A stretch of DNA of 47,243 bases from Alistipes sp. (GTDB lineage: Bacteria > Bacteroidota > Bacteroidia > Bacteroidales > Rikenellaceae), in NCBI GenBank assembly GCA_017647025.1, contig JAGCLL010000138.1, positions 1 to 47,243 on the forward strand. The letters run 5' to 3'. Both the position numbers and the translations under genes were made by a program. Position 1 is the stretch's first letter. Each line of letters begins with the position of its first letter. Positions 16,520 to 25,292 of this stretch are shown one piece after another. The notes beneath the pieces were generated by a model. That model ran no database searches. It saw only the letters and a list, made by a program, of their open reading frames with translations, and was not told where the DNA came from.

Positions 16520-17899
16520 TTATTTAATAAGTTCTTTCTGAATCTGTTCGAGCGACTTACCCTTTGTTTCAGGCAACCACCAAGCAAAGAGCAACGACAA
16601 GGCTGCGATAACCGAGAAGAAGCCGAAAATCATTACGCTTGGCGACATACCTGCCACCAATTCGGTACCTACGCAGATTGGGAAAACCCAAGTGAGTGTA
16701 GCCGACCACACCCAGTGCGTCATACTACCAAACACCTGACCGCCTGAACGCACGCTATTAGGGAATACCTCTGCGATAACCACCCAAATAGTTGCACCCA
16801 ACGAGATAGCAAAACTTGCGACATAGGCGCATACACAAATCAAAAGGGTATATCCGCCAAACTCTCCAAGGTAGAAGCCACGAGCCACTAAGCCCTGTGC
16901 CACAACCATACCCACAGCACCAATAGCGATAAGGGTACGACGACCAAGTTTATCGATAAGCGACATTCCGAGCATCGTAAATGTGAGGTTTGTCAATCCC
17001 ACAATCACCGACTGCAACATAGGATTAGAGAAGGCTCCTGTCAACACTCCCGACTGCTCCAACAAACGAGGCGCATAGTAGAGGATTGCGTTGATACCGC
17101 TCAACTGATTGAGTGTAGCAATAAAGAATGCTATAAGGATAGGCTTAATATACTTCTTCTGGAAGAGTCGCTCCTTCTTGATATTGAGTTCCTCGTGCAA
17201 CGACTCACGGATAGCATTCATTTCAGCAGCAACATCCTTTTCGCCTACACTGACAAAGATGCTCTCTGCCTCGCTATCACGCTTCTGCGAAACAAGCCAA
17301 CGAGGACTCTCTGGAACACTGAACAACAATAGTGTAAAGAGCAATGCTGGCACCGACTCGCTGAAAATCATCCACTGCCAAGGCTGCAACAAAGCATCTG
17401 CTGCAACACCGTGCTCTATGAAGTAACCCTTGATAAAGTAGTTTGACACATAGGCGCAAACGATGCCCAACACGATATTGAACTGGAAGAATGCTACGAA
17501 GCGTCCACGCCACGCCGATGGCGAAATCTCTGCGATATACATTGGACCAATAACCGATGAAGCGCCCACAGCCAAACCGCCCAAGAAGCGGAAAATCATA
17601 AAGATGTACCAGTCGGCAATCATACCGCTACCGACAGCCGAAATGAGATACAACGCACCAATAACTTTGAGCGAGAGTAATCGGCCATACTTCTGCGCTG
17701 GTTTACCACAAACCAATGCGCCAATAATTGTGCCGATAAGCGCCGTAGCCATTGTGAAACCGTGCCAGAATGGAGCATCGGTCAAACCGAAGGCTGCCTG
17801 AATATCCTTCTCAGCACCCGAAATTACGGCTGTATCAAAACCGAAGAGAAGACCGCCTAATGATGCCACAAAGGCGATCCAAAACATATAACCTTTCAT
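16520..17899 (-). CDS. Sugar-porter family MFS transporter
   Basis: About 459 residues and twelve membrane segments. Sugar-porter motifs are clear: GGLLFGFDTAVISGA in TM1, RFLGGLAVGASSV, PESPRWLVSQ in the central loop, IDKLGRRTL, and PETKGKSLEQIQKE at the C terminus. It would import a monosaccharide with protons. The ATG at 17899 lies one base after the stop of the glycyl radical enzyme, implying translational coupling; an in-frame start nine codons upstream (17926) overlaps that gene and is less likely. Relatives transport xylose, glucose, galactose or arabinose; which one here is unknown. Confidence 0.88.
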   Translation of the reverse strand: MKGYMFWIAFVASLGGLLFGFDTAVISGAEKDIQAAFGLTDAPFWHGFTMATALIGTIIGALVCGKPAQKYGRLLSLKVIGALYLISAVGSGMIADWYIFMIFRFLGGLAVGASSVIGPMYIAEISPSAWRGRFVAFFQFNIVLGIVCAYVSNYFIKGYFIEHGVAADALLQPWQWMIFSESVPALLFTLLLFSVPESPRWLVSQKRDSEAESIFVSVGEKDVAAEMNAIRESLHEELNIKKERLFQKKYIKPILIAFFIATLNQLSGINAILYYAPRLLEQSGVLTGAFSNPMLQSVIVGLTNLTFTMLGMSLIDKLGRRTLIAIGAVGMVVAQGLVARGFYLGEFGGYTLLICVCAYVASFAISLGATIWVVIAEVFPNSVRSGGQVFGSMTHWVWSATLTWVFPICVGTELVAGMSPSVMIFGFFSVIAALSLLFAWWLPETKGKSLEQIQKELIK

Positions 17900-17900
17900 C

Positions 17901-19970
17901 TTACAACTTATATTTAATTCGTTCAATAATATGATCCTGATAACACTCGTCGAGTTCTACGAAGTAGCCACTCCAACCCCACACACGAACAATCAAATTG
18001 CGGTGGAGTTCTGGATGAGCCTTGGCATCGAGCAACTTCTCTCTGTCGAGTGTATTGAGTTGCAACTGATGTCCACCGAAGCGTATAAACGAGCGAATGA
18101 GCATCGCCAACTTCTCGATAGTCTCCTCGTTGCGGAAGATACTCTCATCGAGTTCGATTGTCAATGGGCCACCATTTACCACATTTTGAAGGTCTGGCTT
18201 TGCAAAAGAACGCATCACCGAAACTGGGCCATTCTGCTTCAAGAACATACTTGGAGTGAAGTTCGCTGGCAACACCTCACCGGCATTTCGACCATCTGGG
18301 GTAGCAGGAAGGTCCTTTGCGTGGAAGATGTAGTACATCGCCGTTCCAGTTCCCGCACGCCAAATTCCGCCTCGCTCGTTGCGATAGCCCTTCAATCCCT
18401 CGGCAAACGAGTTCAAGAGTGCAGTACCAATTGCATCTGCCTCGTCATTGTCGAGTCCCATCTTTGGAGCCTCGTTGCGCAACTTATCCTGCAACGCCTC
18501 GTGACCAACAAAGTTATTCTTCAAGGCATCCATCAACTCCTCCAAGCCTATGCTCTTCTCCTCGAAGTAGTACTTCTTGATTGCAGCAAGCGAATCAGCA
18601 GCAGTCGAAAGTCCCGTTCCGTGAACACCATAGTTGTTCAAAATACCACCCTCCGAGATATCCTTTGCCTTCTCGATTGTGCCTCCCATAAATGTAGAGA
18701 GGAATGGAGCAGGTGCGATATACAAGTTGTCGTGCGAAGAGGTGATGCGCTTGCACTCCTCGTTAATCTTCGACACGATATAAGCATAGAACTCCTCGTA
18801 AGTTGAGTAGTCGCCAAGGTGATTTACCGCCTCGCTAACAATCTCGGCAAACGACAGAGCGTCGATATTCGGAATCTCCATACCATTCTTCGGAATGATA
18901 AACTCCCAGCACGCTGCAACAACATAGTTGTGAGCATCCTCCTCCGAATAGCCCAACTTCATCAATCCAGGAATTACCACATCGTCGTTGTCGTACTGAG
19001 GGAAGCCCAGACCTCGCTTAGTCAACTCGGCGCCAAGTTTGTAGATCTCCAATGGAGTGTTAGAGTCGCATCGAAGGTTAATCTTCGGATCAATAAGGTT
19101 CAAATCGTAACTTGCCTTCAAGCACATCTTCGACACCTCATTGAAAAGACAATTACCCTCTGCATCACGACCTCCGAGCACAAGGCTCTGACCATTGTCG
19201 CCCTGCTGCATACCCACATAGAGGTCGCTATCCTTGTTGCAGGTGAGGAAGAACTCAGTAATAAGGTCGAAAGCCTCCTCGTCGGTAATTCGTCCGCTTT
19301 CGATGTCGCTCTTATAGTAAGGATAGATATATTGGTCGAAGCGACCGAGTGTATTGTGATAGCAGTCGCTCTCCCACAATGCAAAGTGAACAATACGGAG
19401 CAACTGCAACGCCTCGTGGAGTGTCTTTGCACCCTCCGAGTGGATTGCGCCAAGCACCTCGGCAACTTTTGTCAATCCAGCCTTCTCGGCACACGCCTTA
19501 TATTTGAGGATAAATGCCTGCACAGCCTCAATGCTCGCCTTCGCCGCAGCAAGGAACTGCATCTGCTCCTCGGTGAGGGTTGCATCCTCCATACGAGCCT
19601 CGATAGCAGCCTTACGCTTACCCAAACCATCGGCAATAATACCCTCATAGTCGGGCGAAAGGTTAGATATTGTGCCACGCTCGTGCAAAGTGTGCTTTGA
19701 ACGAATATCTGCCCACTCCGCTTCGGTAAAAATCGAAGGGATATAGGTAATTGTACGAGTGGCAACGATTGTTTCGCCCTCGATAATAATTGGAGTCTCG
19801 GCATCGAGCAACGCCTTCAACATTCGTGCACTACGCTCCACTGCTGGCACGCCCTCAGCCTTAAACTTCTCATTCAAATCAGCCAATCCCAACTCCTCAG
19901 GAGTACGACGAAATTGGTGATGTTTCTCTGCTCTAATAAAAGAGCGCAAAGTCTCAATTCTCGGTGTCAT
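17901..19970 (-). CDS. Glycyl radical enzyme of the pyruvate formate-lyase family, substrate unknown
   Basis: The 689-residue protein has both hallmarks of an active glycyl radical enzyme: a C-terminal radical loop VRVWGWSGYFVEL (Gly665) and an active-site thiyl Cys in VAACWEFIIP (Cys354). The residue two after the cysteine is Glu356; a C-x-E arrangement is typical of the eliminase/dehydratase branch (glycerol, diol and choline-lyase relatives), whereas pyruvate formate-lyase has two adjacent cysteines. It is shorter than pyruvate formate-lyase. The dedicated activase lies 13 bp upstream, and a sugar transporter and aldose epimerase follow. I infer an anaerobic C-O, C-N or C-C cleaving reaction on a sugar-derived compound, but the reaction cannot be named from sequence. 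Confidence 0.85.
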   Translation of the reverse strand: MTPRIETLRSFIRAEKHHQFRRTPEELGLADLNEKFKAEGVPAVERSARMLKALLDAETPIIIEGETIVATRTITYIPSIFTEAEWADIRSKHTLHERGTISNLSPDYEGIIADGLGKRKAAIEARMEDATLTEEQMQFLAAAKASIEAVQAFILKYKACAEKAGLTKVAEVLGAIHSEGAKTLHEALQLLRIVHFALWESDCYHNTLGRFDQYIYPYYKSDIESGRITDEEAFDLITEFFLTCNKDSDLYVGMQQGDNGQSLVLGGRDAEGNCLFNEVSKMCLKASYDLNLIDPKINLRCDSNTPLEIYKLGAELTKRGLGFPQYDNDDVVIPGLMKLGYSEEDAHNYVVAACWEFIIPKNGMEIPNIDALSFAEIVSEAVNHLGDYSTYEEFYAYIVSKINEECKRITSSHDNLYIAPAPFLSTFMGGTIEKAKDISEGGILNNYGVHGTGLSTAADSLAAIKKYYFEEKSIGLEELMDALKNNFVGHEALQDKLRNEAPKMGLDNDEADAIGTALLNSFAEGLKGYRNERGGIWRAGTGTAMYYIFHAKDLPATPDGRNAGEVLPANFTPSMFLKQNGPVSVMRSFAKPDLQNVVNGGPLTIELDESIFRNEETIEKLAMLIRSFIRFGGHQLQLNTLDREKLLDAKAHPELHRNLIVRVWGWSGYFVELDECYQDHIIERIKYKL

Positions 19971-19983
19971 AATTTTAGTTTGT

Positions 19984-20736
19984 TTATAGAATTAGTAATT
20001 TTATATCTCTCTCGGTAAATGTATCGTGTATCTCCGGCACTGCATCCTCGTCAAAGTCAGGTTTGTACTCCATACCCACCATAGGATATTTCGCACCTGC
20101 GGTCTTGTGGTAGCGCAACAACTCCACTCGTTGCAGCCCCTTTGCACCTTTCAACAATTCGGCAGTAGCCTCCATATTCTCCCGTGTGTCGTTCACCCCC
20201 GGAATGAGCGGCACTCGCACCACAAATGGCTTACCCGACTCGCACAAGTGTTTCAAGTTGGTCTTTATCAACTCATTCTCCACACCCGTGTATCTTTTGT
20301 GCAGTGCAGAGTCTACGATCTTCACATCAAATAGCACATAATCTACCTTGTCGAGCACTCGCTTAAAGTTCTCCTCGGAGGCGTATCCACAAGTTTCAAT
20401 CGCTCGATGGATACCTTCAAGTCTATCCAGCACTTCGCAAAGAAAATCTGCCTGCACCAAAGGCTCACCACCCGTAAAGGTTACACCTCCACCGCTATCT
20501 CGGAATATATCCTCATCCTTGCGAACTCTTGCAGCAAGCGCTTCGGAGTCAATTGTGTATCCACACATCTCTGTACGCCCCTGCTTGGTCAGAGGCTGCG
20601 GAGCCGCCTTTTGCCCCTCTGGGTTGTGGCACCACATACAACGCAAAGGACACCCTTTCAGGAATATGGTTGTCCTAATTCCCGGCCCGTCGTTTACGGC
20701 AAACTCCTCAATGCTAAATATAACTCCTGTCTGCAT
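19984..20736 (-). CDS. Glycyl radical enzyme activating enzyme (radical SAM)
   Basis: The 250-residue protein has the radical SAM cluster motif CPLRCMWC (Cys29, 33, 36), the N-terminal signature FAVNDGPGIRTTIFLKG, and GGGVTFTGGEPLVQ for SAM binding. It would use SAM to abstract hydrogen from Gly665 of the enzyme encoded 13 bp downstream. It lacks the extra ferredoxin-like cysteine cluster insert found in activases of glycerol dehydratase-type enzymes, so it has the compact PflA-like architecture even though its partner has an eliminase-like C-x-E site. First gene of its operon, with a promoter at 20813-20844. Confidence 0.88.
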   Translation of the reverse strand: MQTGVIFSIEEFAVNDGPGIRTTIFLKGCPLRCMWCHNPEGQKAAPQPLTKQGRTEMCGYTIDSEALAARVRKDEDIFRDSGGGVTFTGGEPLVQADFLCEVLDRLEGIHRAIETCGYASEENFKRVLDKVDYVLFDVKIVDSALHKRYTGVENELIKTNLKHLCESGKPFVVRVPLIPGVNDTRENMEATAELLKGAKGLQRVELLRYHKTAGAKYPMVGMEYKPDFDEDAVPEIHDTFTERDIKLLIL

Positions 20737-20812
20737 TCCTCACAGCGAGCATAGCCTCCAATCGTCCCAACCACAATAGCCAGATTTCGCGATTACGCAC
20801 TCGCTCACTTTA

Positions 20813-20844
20813 CAAAGATAATCAATAGATTGTAATTTTGCAAT
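20813..20844 (-). promoter_or_regulatory. Promoter of the glycyl radical enzyme operon
   Basis: On the minus strand ATTG (20841-20844), 20 nt, TATCTTTG (20813-20820), leaving a leader of about 70 nt before the ATG at 20736. Confidence 0.65.
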
Positions 20845-20892
20845 ATATTTGGTGCTTTGATGGTGTTTTAATAAAAAAGTTTTGTGAAATCT

Positions 20893-20923
20893 TTTGTAAT
20901 TCGATTTTGTTTTACTAAATTTG
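20893..20923 (+). promoter_or_regulatory. Promoter of the QueG-like/U32-like/symporter operon
   Basis: TTTG (20893-20896), 19 nt, TAAATTTG (20916-20923), an exact consensus match, back to back with the promoter of the glycyl radical operon. Confidence 0.75.
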
Positions 20924-20935
20924 TGTTGATTAATG

Positions 20936-20961
20936 TCGCAACTTGTGCCAAGTTGGGGCGA
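20936..20961 (+). promoter_or_regulatory. Stem-loop in the 5' leader of the QueG-like operon
   Basis: The leader of roughly 100 nt contains AACTTG-TGC-CAAGTT (20940-20954), with a weaker outer pairing of TCGC and GCGA. It matches no riboswitch class I can recognise. The rest of the 20737-21029 gap holds only the two promoters. Confidence 0.35.
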
Positions 20962-21029
20962 TTGTGGCGTAAGAAAGGTGAGCAAAAGACGCAAAATATA
21001 AAATCCCTAAAACTAAAAATTAATTTATT

Positions 21030-22139
21030 ATGTCTTACGAAAGAGAACTTACAAGCGCGGAGGTAAAGGCCGCAGCCAAGAAATTTGGTGCAGATTTGGT
21101 AGGTATTGGTAGTATGGATCGTTGGGAGGGTGCTCCTAAGCAGAACGACCCTCGTTACATCTTCCCTGCTGCGAAATCATTTATTGTTTTTGGTTTCCGT
21201 ATTCCTCGTGGCTCGCTCCGTGGTATCGAGGAGGGTACACTCTTCTCGACCTATCCTACAATGGGTTACGCTGCATTGAACCAGGTCTATGGCCCTATGG
21301 TGATGTGGCCATTCTGTAATTTTATGGAGGATCACGGTTACGAGGTGGTGCCTTTGATTAACGCCAATGGTGGTGAGTCGGTGAACACCGTAACCGGTAA
21401 GTTCCGTGAGGGTTGGAGCCGCCCAGTTGAGCCAGGCAAGCCTCACCCAGATGTATTGGTACACTTCCGTATGGCAGCATACTTGGCAGGACTCGGAGAG
21501 TTCGGTTGGTCGAAGGTGTTCCTTACACCAGAGTTTGGCCCTCGTGTTCGCTTTGTAGTGTTGCTCACCGATGCAGAGTTGGAGCCAGATCCAATCTATG
21601 AGGGCCATATTTGCGACCGTTGTAAGCAGTGTGTTAAGCACTGTGCAGGCAAGGCAATTTCGATGACCGAGTCTGTGAAGGTTACTATCGCTGGTCACGA
21701 GATTGAGTGGGGTAAACTCGACGAGATGGCTTGTGAGCACGGCTTGCAGGGTGGTGCAGATAAGTCGCTCAACCCATTCGAGGCTGAGTACCCACGCCAG
21801 TATGGCTATGGTCGTGCTATCGAGGGTGCTTGCGGTTGTACTCGTGCTTGTATGGCTCACCTCGAGGAGCGTAATAAGCTTACTAAGACATTCCGCAATA
21901 AGTTCCGTGATCCAAAGAAGAAGCAGTGGATTATGGATCGTTCGAAGCCTTACGAGATTGATCCAGAGGTTTACGAATACTACAAGAACGGAGCAGGTTT
22001 TGAGCCGCACAATGCGATGACCGAGTACAACGCTAAGGAGAACTATGGTAGCGCTGCTGCCGCAGGCGTGAGCGAGGTTTCGAGCGACGACAAGAAGACA
22101 AATGCTGCGGGCTTGACCTACAATCCTATGCTGGATTAA
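21030..22139 (+). CDS. QueG/reductive-dehalogenase-like double [4Fe-4S] protein
   Basis: The 369-residue protein has an N-terminal domain like that of epoxyqueuosine reductase and reductive dehalogenases (LTSAEVKAAAKKFGADLVGIG, and AAYLAGLGEFGWSKVFLTPEFGPRVRF split around residues 150-175). A ferredoxin-type cluster motif CDRCKQCVKHC follows near 195-205, with further cysteines in GACGCTRACM near 270. This family uses Fe-S clusters and often cobalamin for reductive chemistry. No Tat or Sec signal is seen, so it is cytoplasmic. It is followed at 14 bp by a U32-like Fe-S protein and then a symporter, which argues for metabolism of an imported solute rather than queuosine synthesis. The C-terminal 60 residues are low complexity (Ala/Ser/Lys/Asp). 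Confidence 0.65.
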   Translation: MSYERELTSAEVKAAAKKFGADLVGIGSMDRWEGAPKQNDPRYIFPAAKSFIVFGFRIPRGSLRGIEEGTLFSTYPTMGYAALNQVYGPMVMWPFCNFMEDHGYEVVPLINANGGESVNTVTGKFREGWSRPVEPGKPHPDVLVHFRMAAYLAGLGEFGWSKVFLTPEFGPRVRFVVLLTDAELEPDPIYEGHICDRCKQCVKHCAGKAISMTESVKVTIAGHEIEWGKLDEMACEHGLQGGADKSLNPFEAEYPRQYGYGRAIEGACGCTRACMAHLEERNKLTKTFRNKFRDPKKKQWIMDRSKPYEIDPEVYEYYKNGAGFEPHNAMTEYNAKENYGSAAAAGVSEVSSDDKKTNAAGLTYNPMLD

Positions 22140-22153
22140 TAGATCCTCAAAAT

Positions 22154-23173
22154 ATGGGTTTTGCCATTGGATACCGACACACCTCCGAAGGGGAACGATT
22201 CTCTTCGGTGGTGTTGTCGTACCCTGAGGTCGAGGAGATCTACTTCCCGTGGGTGGAGGAGCCGAGTGGTCGCCCTGTGTTGGGCTATGGCGAGTATGAT
22301 GATGCCGAGACCATCAAAGAGGTGCTCCGTGAGGAGTTGGTAACACTGCGTGAAGGTGGCAAGAAACTCGACCTTCTGCTCAACGCCAACTGCTATGGCG
22401 AGCAGGCGATGAGCCTTGCGCTCGAAAATCGCATACGAGCCATAGTTGAGGAACTTTCGGAGTGGGGATGCCGCCCCGATGTGGTCACTGCTGCTTCGCC
22501 TTTTGTGGCAAGAACAATCAAAAAATACTTCCCCGACATCGAGACTCGTGCCTCGGTGAATATGCGTCTTACTACGCTTCAAGCAATGCGCTATCTTGCG
22601 CCTTGGTTTGATTCGTACTACATTGGTCGTGATGTGCAGCGCAACCTCGCTACCGTAAAACGATTTAGCGAGTGGGCACACGCCAATGGCAAGAAGGTGG
22701 GCATATTGGCCAATTCGGGTTGCCTGCGAAATTGCCCTTGGCAGACCTATCACGACAATCTTATCTCACATAGCCAGGCTGCGCTTGCAGTGCGCCCTGC
22801 CGAAGGCTTTAATCCGCACCTTTGTTGGACAATGTACGAGGATAAGCAGAGCCTTGCCGAGATTCTCAAAGCGACTTGGATTCGCCCCGAGGACTTGGCG
22901 GAATATATGCCCTATGTAGACTTCGTGAAGTTGGCAACACGCCAGCATAGCCGAATGGCTTTGGTGGTCGACGCCTATGCAGAGGGGGCATACAAGGGTA
23001 ATCTGCTCGATTTGTTGGAGCCTGGCTTTGCGCCAGCATTCGCACGCCACGGAGTAGCGATAGACAATCGCCTATTCCCATCGGAGTGGTCAAAGCAAGT
23101 GGCGCATTGCAGTAGAGAGTGTGAGGAGTGTGGCTACTGCGACAAGATATTTCAGAAAATTACTAACCACTAA
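22154..23173 (+). CDS. U32-peptidase-like/TIM-barrel Fe-S protein, function unknown
   Basis: The 339-residue protein resembles the U32 'collagenase-like' family, now known to include Fe-S proteins such as UbiU/UbiV, TrhP and RlhA. Two cysteines lie in NSGCLRNCPWQTYHDN (about residue 190), like the family's C-x3-C block, and four more in CSRECEECGYC at the C terminus. The earlier part alternates strands and helices as in a TIM barrel (PDVVTAASPFVARTIKKYFP, ETRASVNMRL). No protease motif is evident. It lies between the QueG-like gene (14 bp) and the symporter gene (5 bp), so all three are one transcription unit. Assignment is from patterns only. Confidence 0.5.
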   Translation: MGFAIGYRHTSEGERFSSVVLSYPEVEEIYFPWVEEPSGRPVLGYGEYDDAETIKEVLREELVTLREGGKKLDLLLNANCYGEQAMSLALENRIRAIVEELSEWGCRPDVVTAASPFVARTIKKYFPDIETRASVNMRLTTLQAMRYLAPWFDSYYIGRDVQRNLATVKRFSEWAHANGKKVGILANSGCLRNCPWQTYHDNLISHSQAALAVRPAEGFNPHLCWTMYEDKQSLAEILKATWIRPEDLAEYMPYVDFVKLATRQHSRMALVVDAYAEGAYKGNLLDLLEPGFAPAFARHGVAIDNRLFPSEWSKQVAHCSRECEECGYCDKIFQKITNH

Positions 23174-23178
23174 ACTTT

Positions 23179-24900
23179 ATGCTTCTAAATACTATTGATT
23201 GGATTGCTATAATCCTATTCTTTGCATTGATGTTTGGCATCGCCCTTTGGTGTTCACGCCGAGCGTCGAAAAATGCAACAGACTTTTTCCTTTCGGGTCG
23301 CTCGATGCCTTGGTGGCTTATTGGTATATCGATGTGTGCAGCATCGACTTCGACCAACTCTGCCAATATGTTTACTGAGTATATCCGAAACTCCAATTTG
23401 GGCGAGAACTGGAAGTGGTGGGCGTTCCTCCTTACGGGTATGCTTACCGTCTTTGTCTACTCGAAGTTATGGGTGCGCTCGGGCGCAAAGAGCGATATCG
23501 AGTTCTACGAGTTGCGCTATACGGGCAAGGCTGCAGCATTTTTGCGTGCTTTCCGTTCGGTATATCTTGGTTTCATATTCAATGTCATAAGCACAGGTAT
23601 CGTGATGCTTGCGGCCATCAAGATTGGTCAGGTGCTCTTTGGCGTTGACCAATGGACTGTGGTTATTATCACCTGCGTGGCGTCGGTAATCTACTCAGCC
23701 TTAGGTGGTTTGCGAGGCTCGATTTATACCGATTTGTTCCTCTTTGCCATTATTATGGTAGGAGCCGTTGTGGGTATGTATTATGCTATAAATCTCCCTG
23801 AGGTGGGTGGTTTCAAGGCTATGATGGAGAACCCCGTTGTGCGTGAGCATATATCATTCTTCCCGGATATCCGTAATATGGATATGTTTGTTGCGGCATT
23901 CATTATTCCGATTGCGGTGCAGTGGTGGAATGTGTGGTACCCAGGTAGCGAGCCAGGAGGTGGCGGATATATTGTGCAACGAATGCTCTCGGCAAAGAGT
24001 GAGAATGACTGCGTCGGTGGCTCAATCTTGTACCAGGTTGTGAACTACGCTATTCGTCCTTGGCCTTGGTATTTGACAGCCTTCGCTTCGTTGATTGTAT
24101 TCCCAGATTTGGCGTCGTTGCAGACTGCATTTCCAAATATAGACCCTTCGCTCATAAAGGGCGATGTGGCATACCCTGCAATGTTGACTTTTGTGCCAAA
24201 GGGTTGGCTTGGCGTGGTTGCTGCGGCTATGATGGGCGCTTTGTTCTCGACTGTTGCGGCTCACCTCTCGATGGGCTCGAACTATATCGCTAACGACTTC
24301 TGGAAGCGCTTTGTGCGCAAGGATGCCAGCGAGAAGGAGTTGATTTTGGTGGGTCGTGTGTCGGTTGTGATATTGATGATTGCTACCGCTTTGATTTCGC
24401 CATATCTTATCTCGGCAGGTACAGTATTTAATTTGATTTTGCAGATTGGTGCAGGTACAGGACTTATCTATCTGCTTCGTTGGTTCTGGATGCGCATAAA
24501 TGCGTGGAGCGAGATTACAGCGATGATCGTGTCGTTCATTGTGGCGGTATTCCTCGAGTTGATCTATCCTCATCTCGACTTGCCAGTATTGCTCTCGTGG
24601 CATAAGTTGATTATCGGCATCGTTATAACAACCATTTCGTGGGTTAGTGTAACTCTGCTTACCAAACCTACCGATGCTGCAAAGTGTGCGGAATTCCAGT
24701 CGAAAATTCGCACCTCTCGCCACGATATTGCTTGGGGCTTGCTCGCTATGACAATGGCGTGTGTGTCAATCTATTCGGCAATGTTTGCGGTGGGATATTG
24801 GATCTATGGCGAGGTGCTGTTGGCTTCGATTACCACTTCGACCTTCACAATCGCTACACTTTCGCTCTGGCCGATACTCAAACGCTTGAACAGGAAGTAA
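23179..24900 (+). CDS. Sodium:solute symporter (SSS family)
   Basis: The 573-residue membrane protein has about thirteen to fourteen hydrophobic segments and SSS signatures: DFFLSGRSMPWWLIGISM in the first loop, followed by ASTSTNSANM, and GGLRGSIYTDLF. It would import a sugar, amino acid or related solute with Na+. It starts 5 bp after the U32-like gene and ends the operon, followed by a strong terminator at 24927-24958. The substrate is unknown, and the two Fe-S enzymes upstream probably act on it or on a product of it. Confidence 0.85.
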   Translation: MLLNTIDWIAIILFFALMFGIALWCSRRASKNATDFFLSGRSMPWWLIGISMCAASTSTNSANMFTEYIRNSNLGENWKWWAFLLTGMLTVFVYSKLWVRSGAKSDIEFYELRYTGKAAAFLRAFRSVYLGFIFNVISTGIVMLAAIKIGQVLFGVDQWTVVIITCVASVIYSALGGLRGSIYTDLFLFAIIMVGAVVGMYYAINLPEVGGFKAMMENPVVREHISFFPDIRNMDMFVAAFIIPIAVQWWNVWYPGSEPGGGGYIVQRMLSAKSENDCVGGSILYQVVNYAIRPWPWYLTAFASLIVFPDLASLQTAFPNIDPSLIKGDVAYPAMLTFVPKGWLGVVAAAMMGALFSTVAAHLSMGSNYIANDFWKRFVRKDASEKELILVGRVSVVILMIATALISPYLISAGTVFNLILQIGAGTGLIYLLRWFWMRINAWSEITAMIVSFIVAVFLELIYPHLDLPVLLSWHKLIIGIVITTISWVSVTLLTKPTDAAKCAEFQSKIRTSRHDIAWGLLAMTMACVSIYSAMFAVGYWIYGEVLLASITTSTFTIATLSLWPILKRLNRK

Positions 24901-24926
24901 TACAACGCACTTGTGGCGTTTACGAT

Positions 24927-24958
24927 GTTGGGGGAGGGTTACCTCCCTCAACTTTTTT
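24927..24958 (+). terminator. Terminator of the QueG-like/U32-like/symporter operon
   Basis: GTTGGGGGAGG / CCTCCCTCAAC (one G-U pair) around a 4-nt loop, followed by TTTTTT at 24953-24958. Confidence 0.85.
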
Positions 24959-25017
24959 GTGGGTAGTAGTACCGCCCCCAATAGAAGGTGGCTATTAAGT
25001 CGCCAACGGTCGCTATT

Positions 25018-25246
25018 CCCACTGCCCACATAGGAGTCGAACGACCACCGCAGGTTTGAGCAGAGCAAAAGAGAAGAGATAGACATTAAAACCAAAGGTT
25101 TTAGAGAGTAAATTAAACAGCAGCAACCAAATTTATTTGAGATGATGATGTTTAATTTACTATCGTAGTTGCGTAGCAGCAATGGCTATCTCGCAACTTG
25201 CAGACCACTCTGCCACACCGCCACAGGTTGAACGACTCTCGCCACC
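25018..25246 (+). repeat. tmRNA-associated repeat-like unit (copy D, diverged, inverted)
   Basis: The right end (25233-25246) is an exact 14-bp inverted copy of the tmRNA 3' end (25297-25310), with the tmRNA terminator hairpin between. Inside lies a hairpin with perfect 11-bp arms (25108-25118 and 25150-25160) enclosing AAATTTATTT (25129-25138), the same decamer found in the nested hairpin behind tRNA-Ser. The left end (around 25027-25042) contains a T-arm-like GTTCGACTCC read on the minus strand. Sequence identity to copies A and B is otherwise low, so membership in the same family is tentative. No protein-coding gene is seen between 24901 and 25292. Confidence 0.45.
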
Positions 25247-25259
25247 CACACAAACACAA

Positions 25260-25280
25260 AAAGCGGCAAAATGCCGCTTT
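25260..25280 (-). terminator. Terminator of tmRNA
   Basis: AAAGCGGCA / TGCCGCTTT with an AAA loop; on the minus strand it follows the tmRNA 3' end by 12 nt and is followed by TTTTTGTGTTTG. Confidence 0.8.
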
Positions 25281-25292
25281 CATAGTGTTTTG

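Noticed and set aside
17931-19700. Long plus-strand frames opposite the glycyl radical enzyme gene
   Set aside because: They are antisense shadows of a gene with intact catalytic motifs and have no coding signature of their own.
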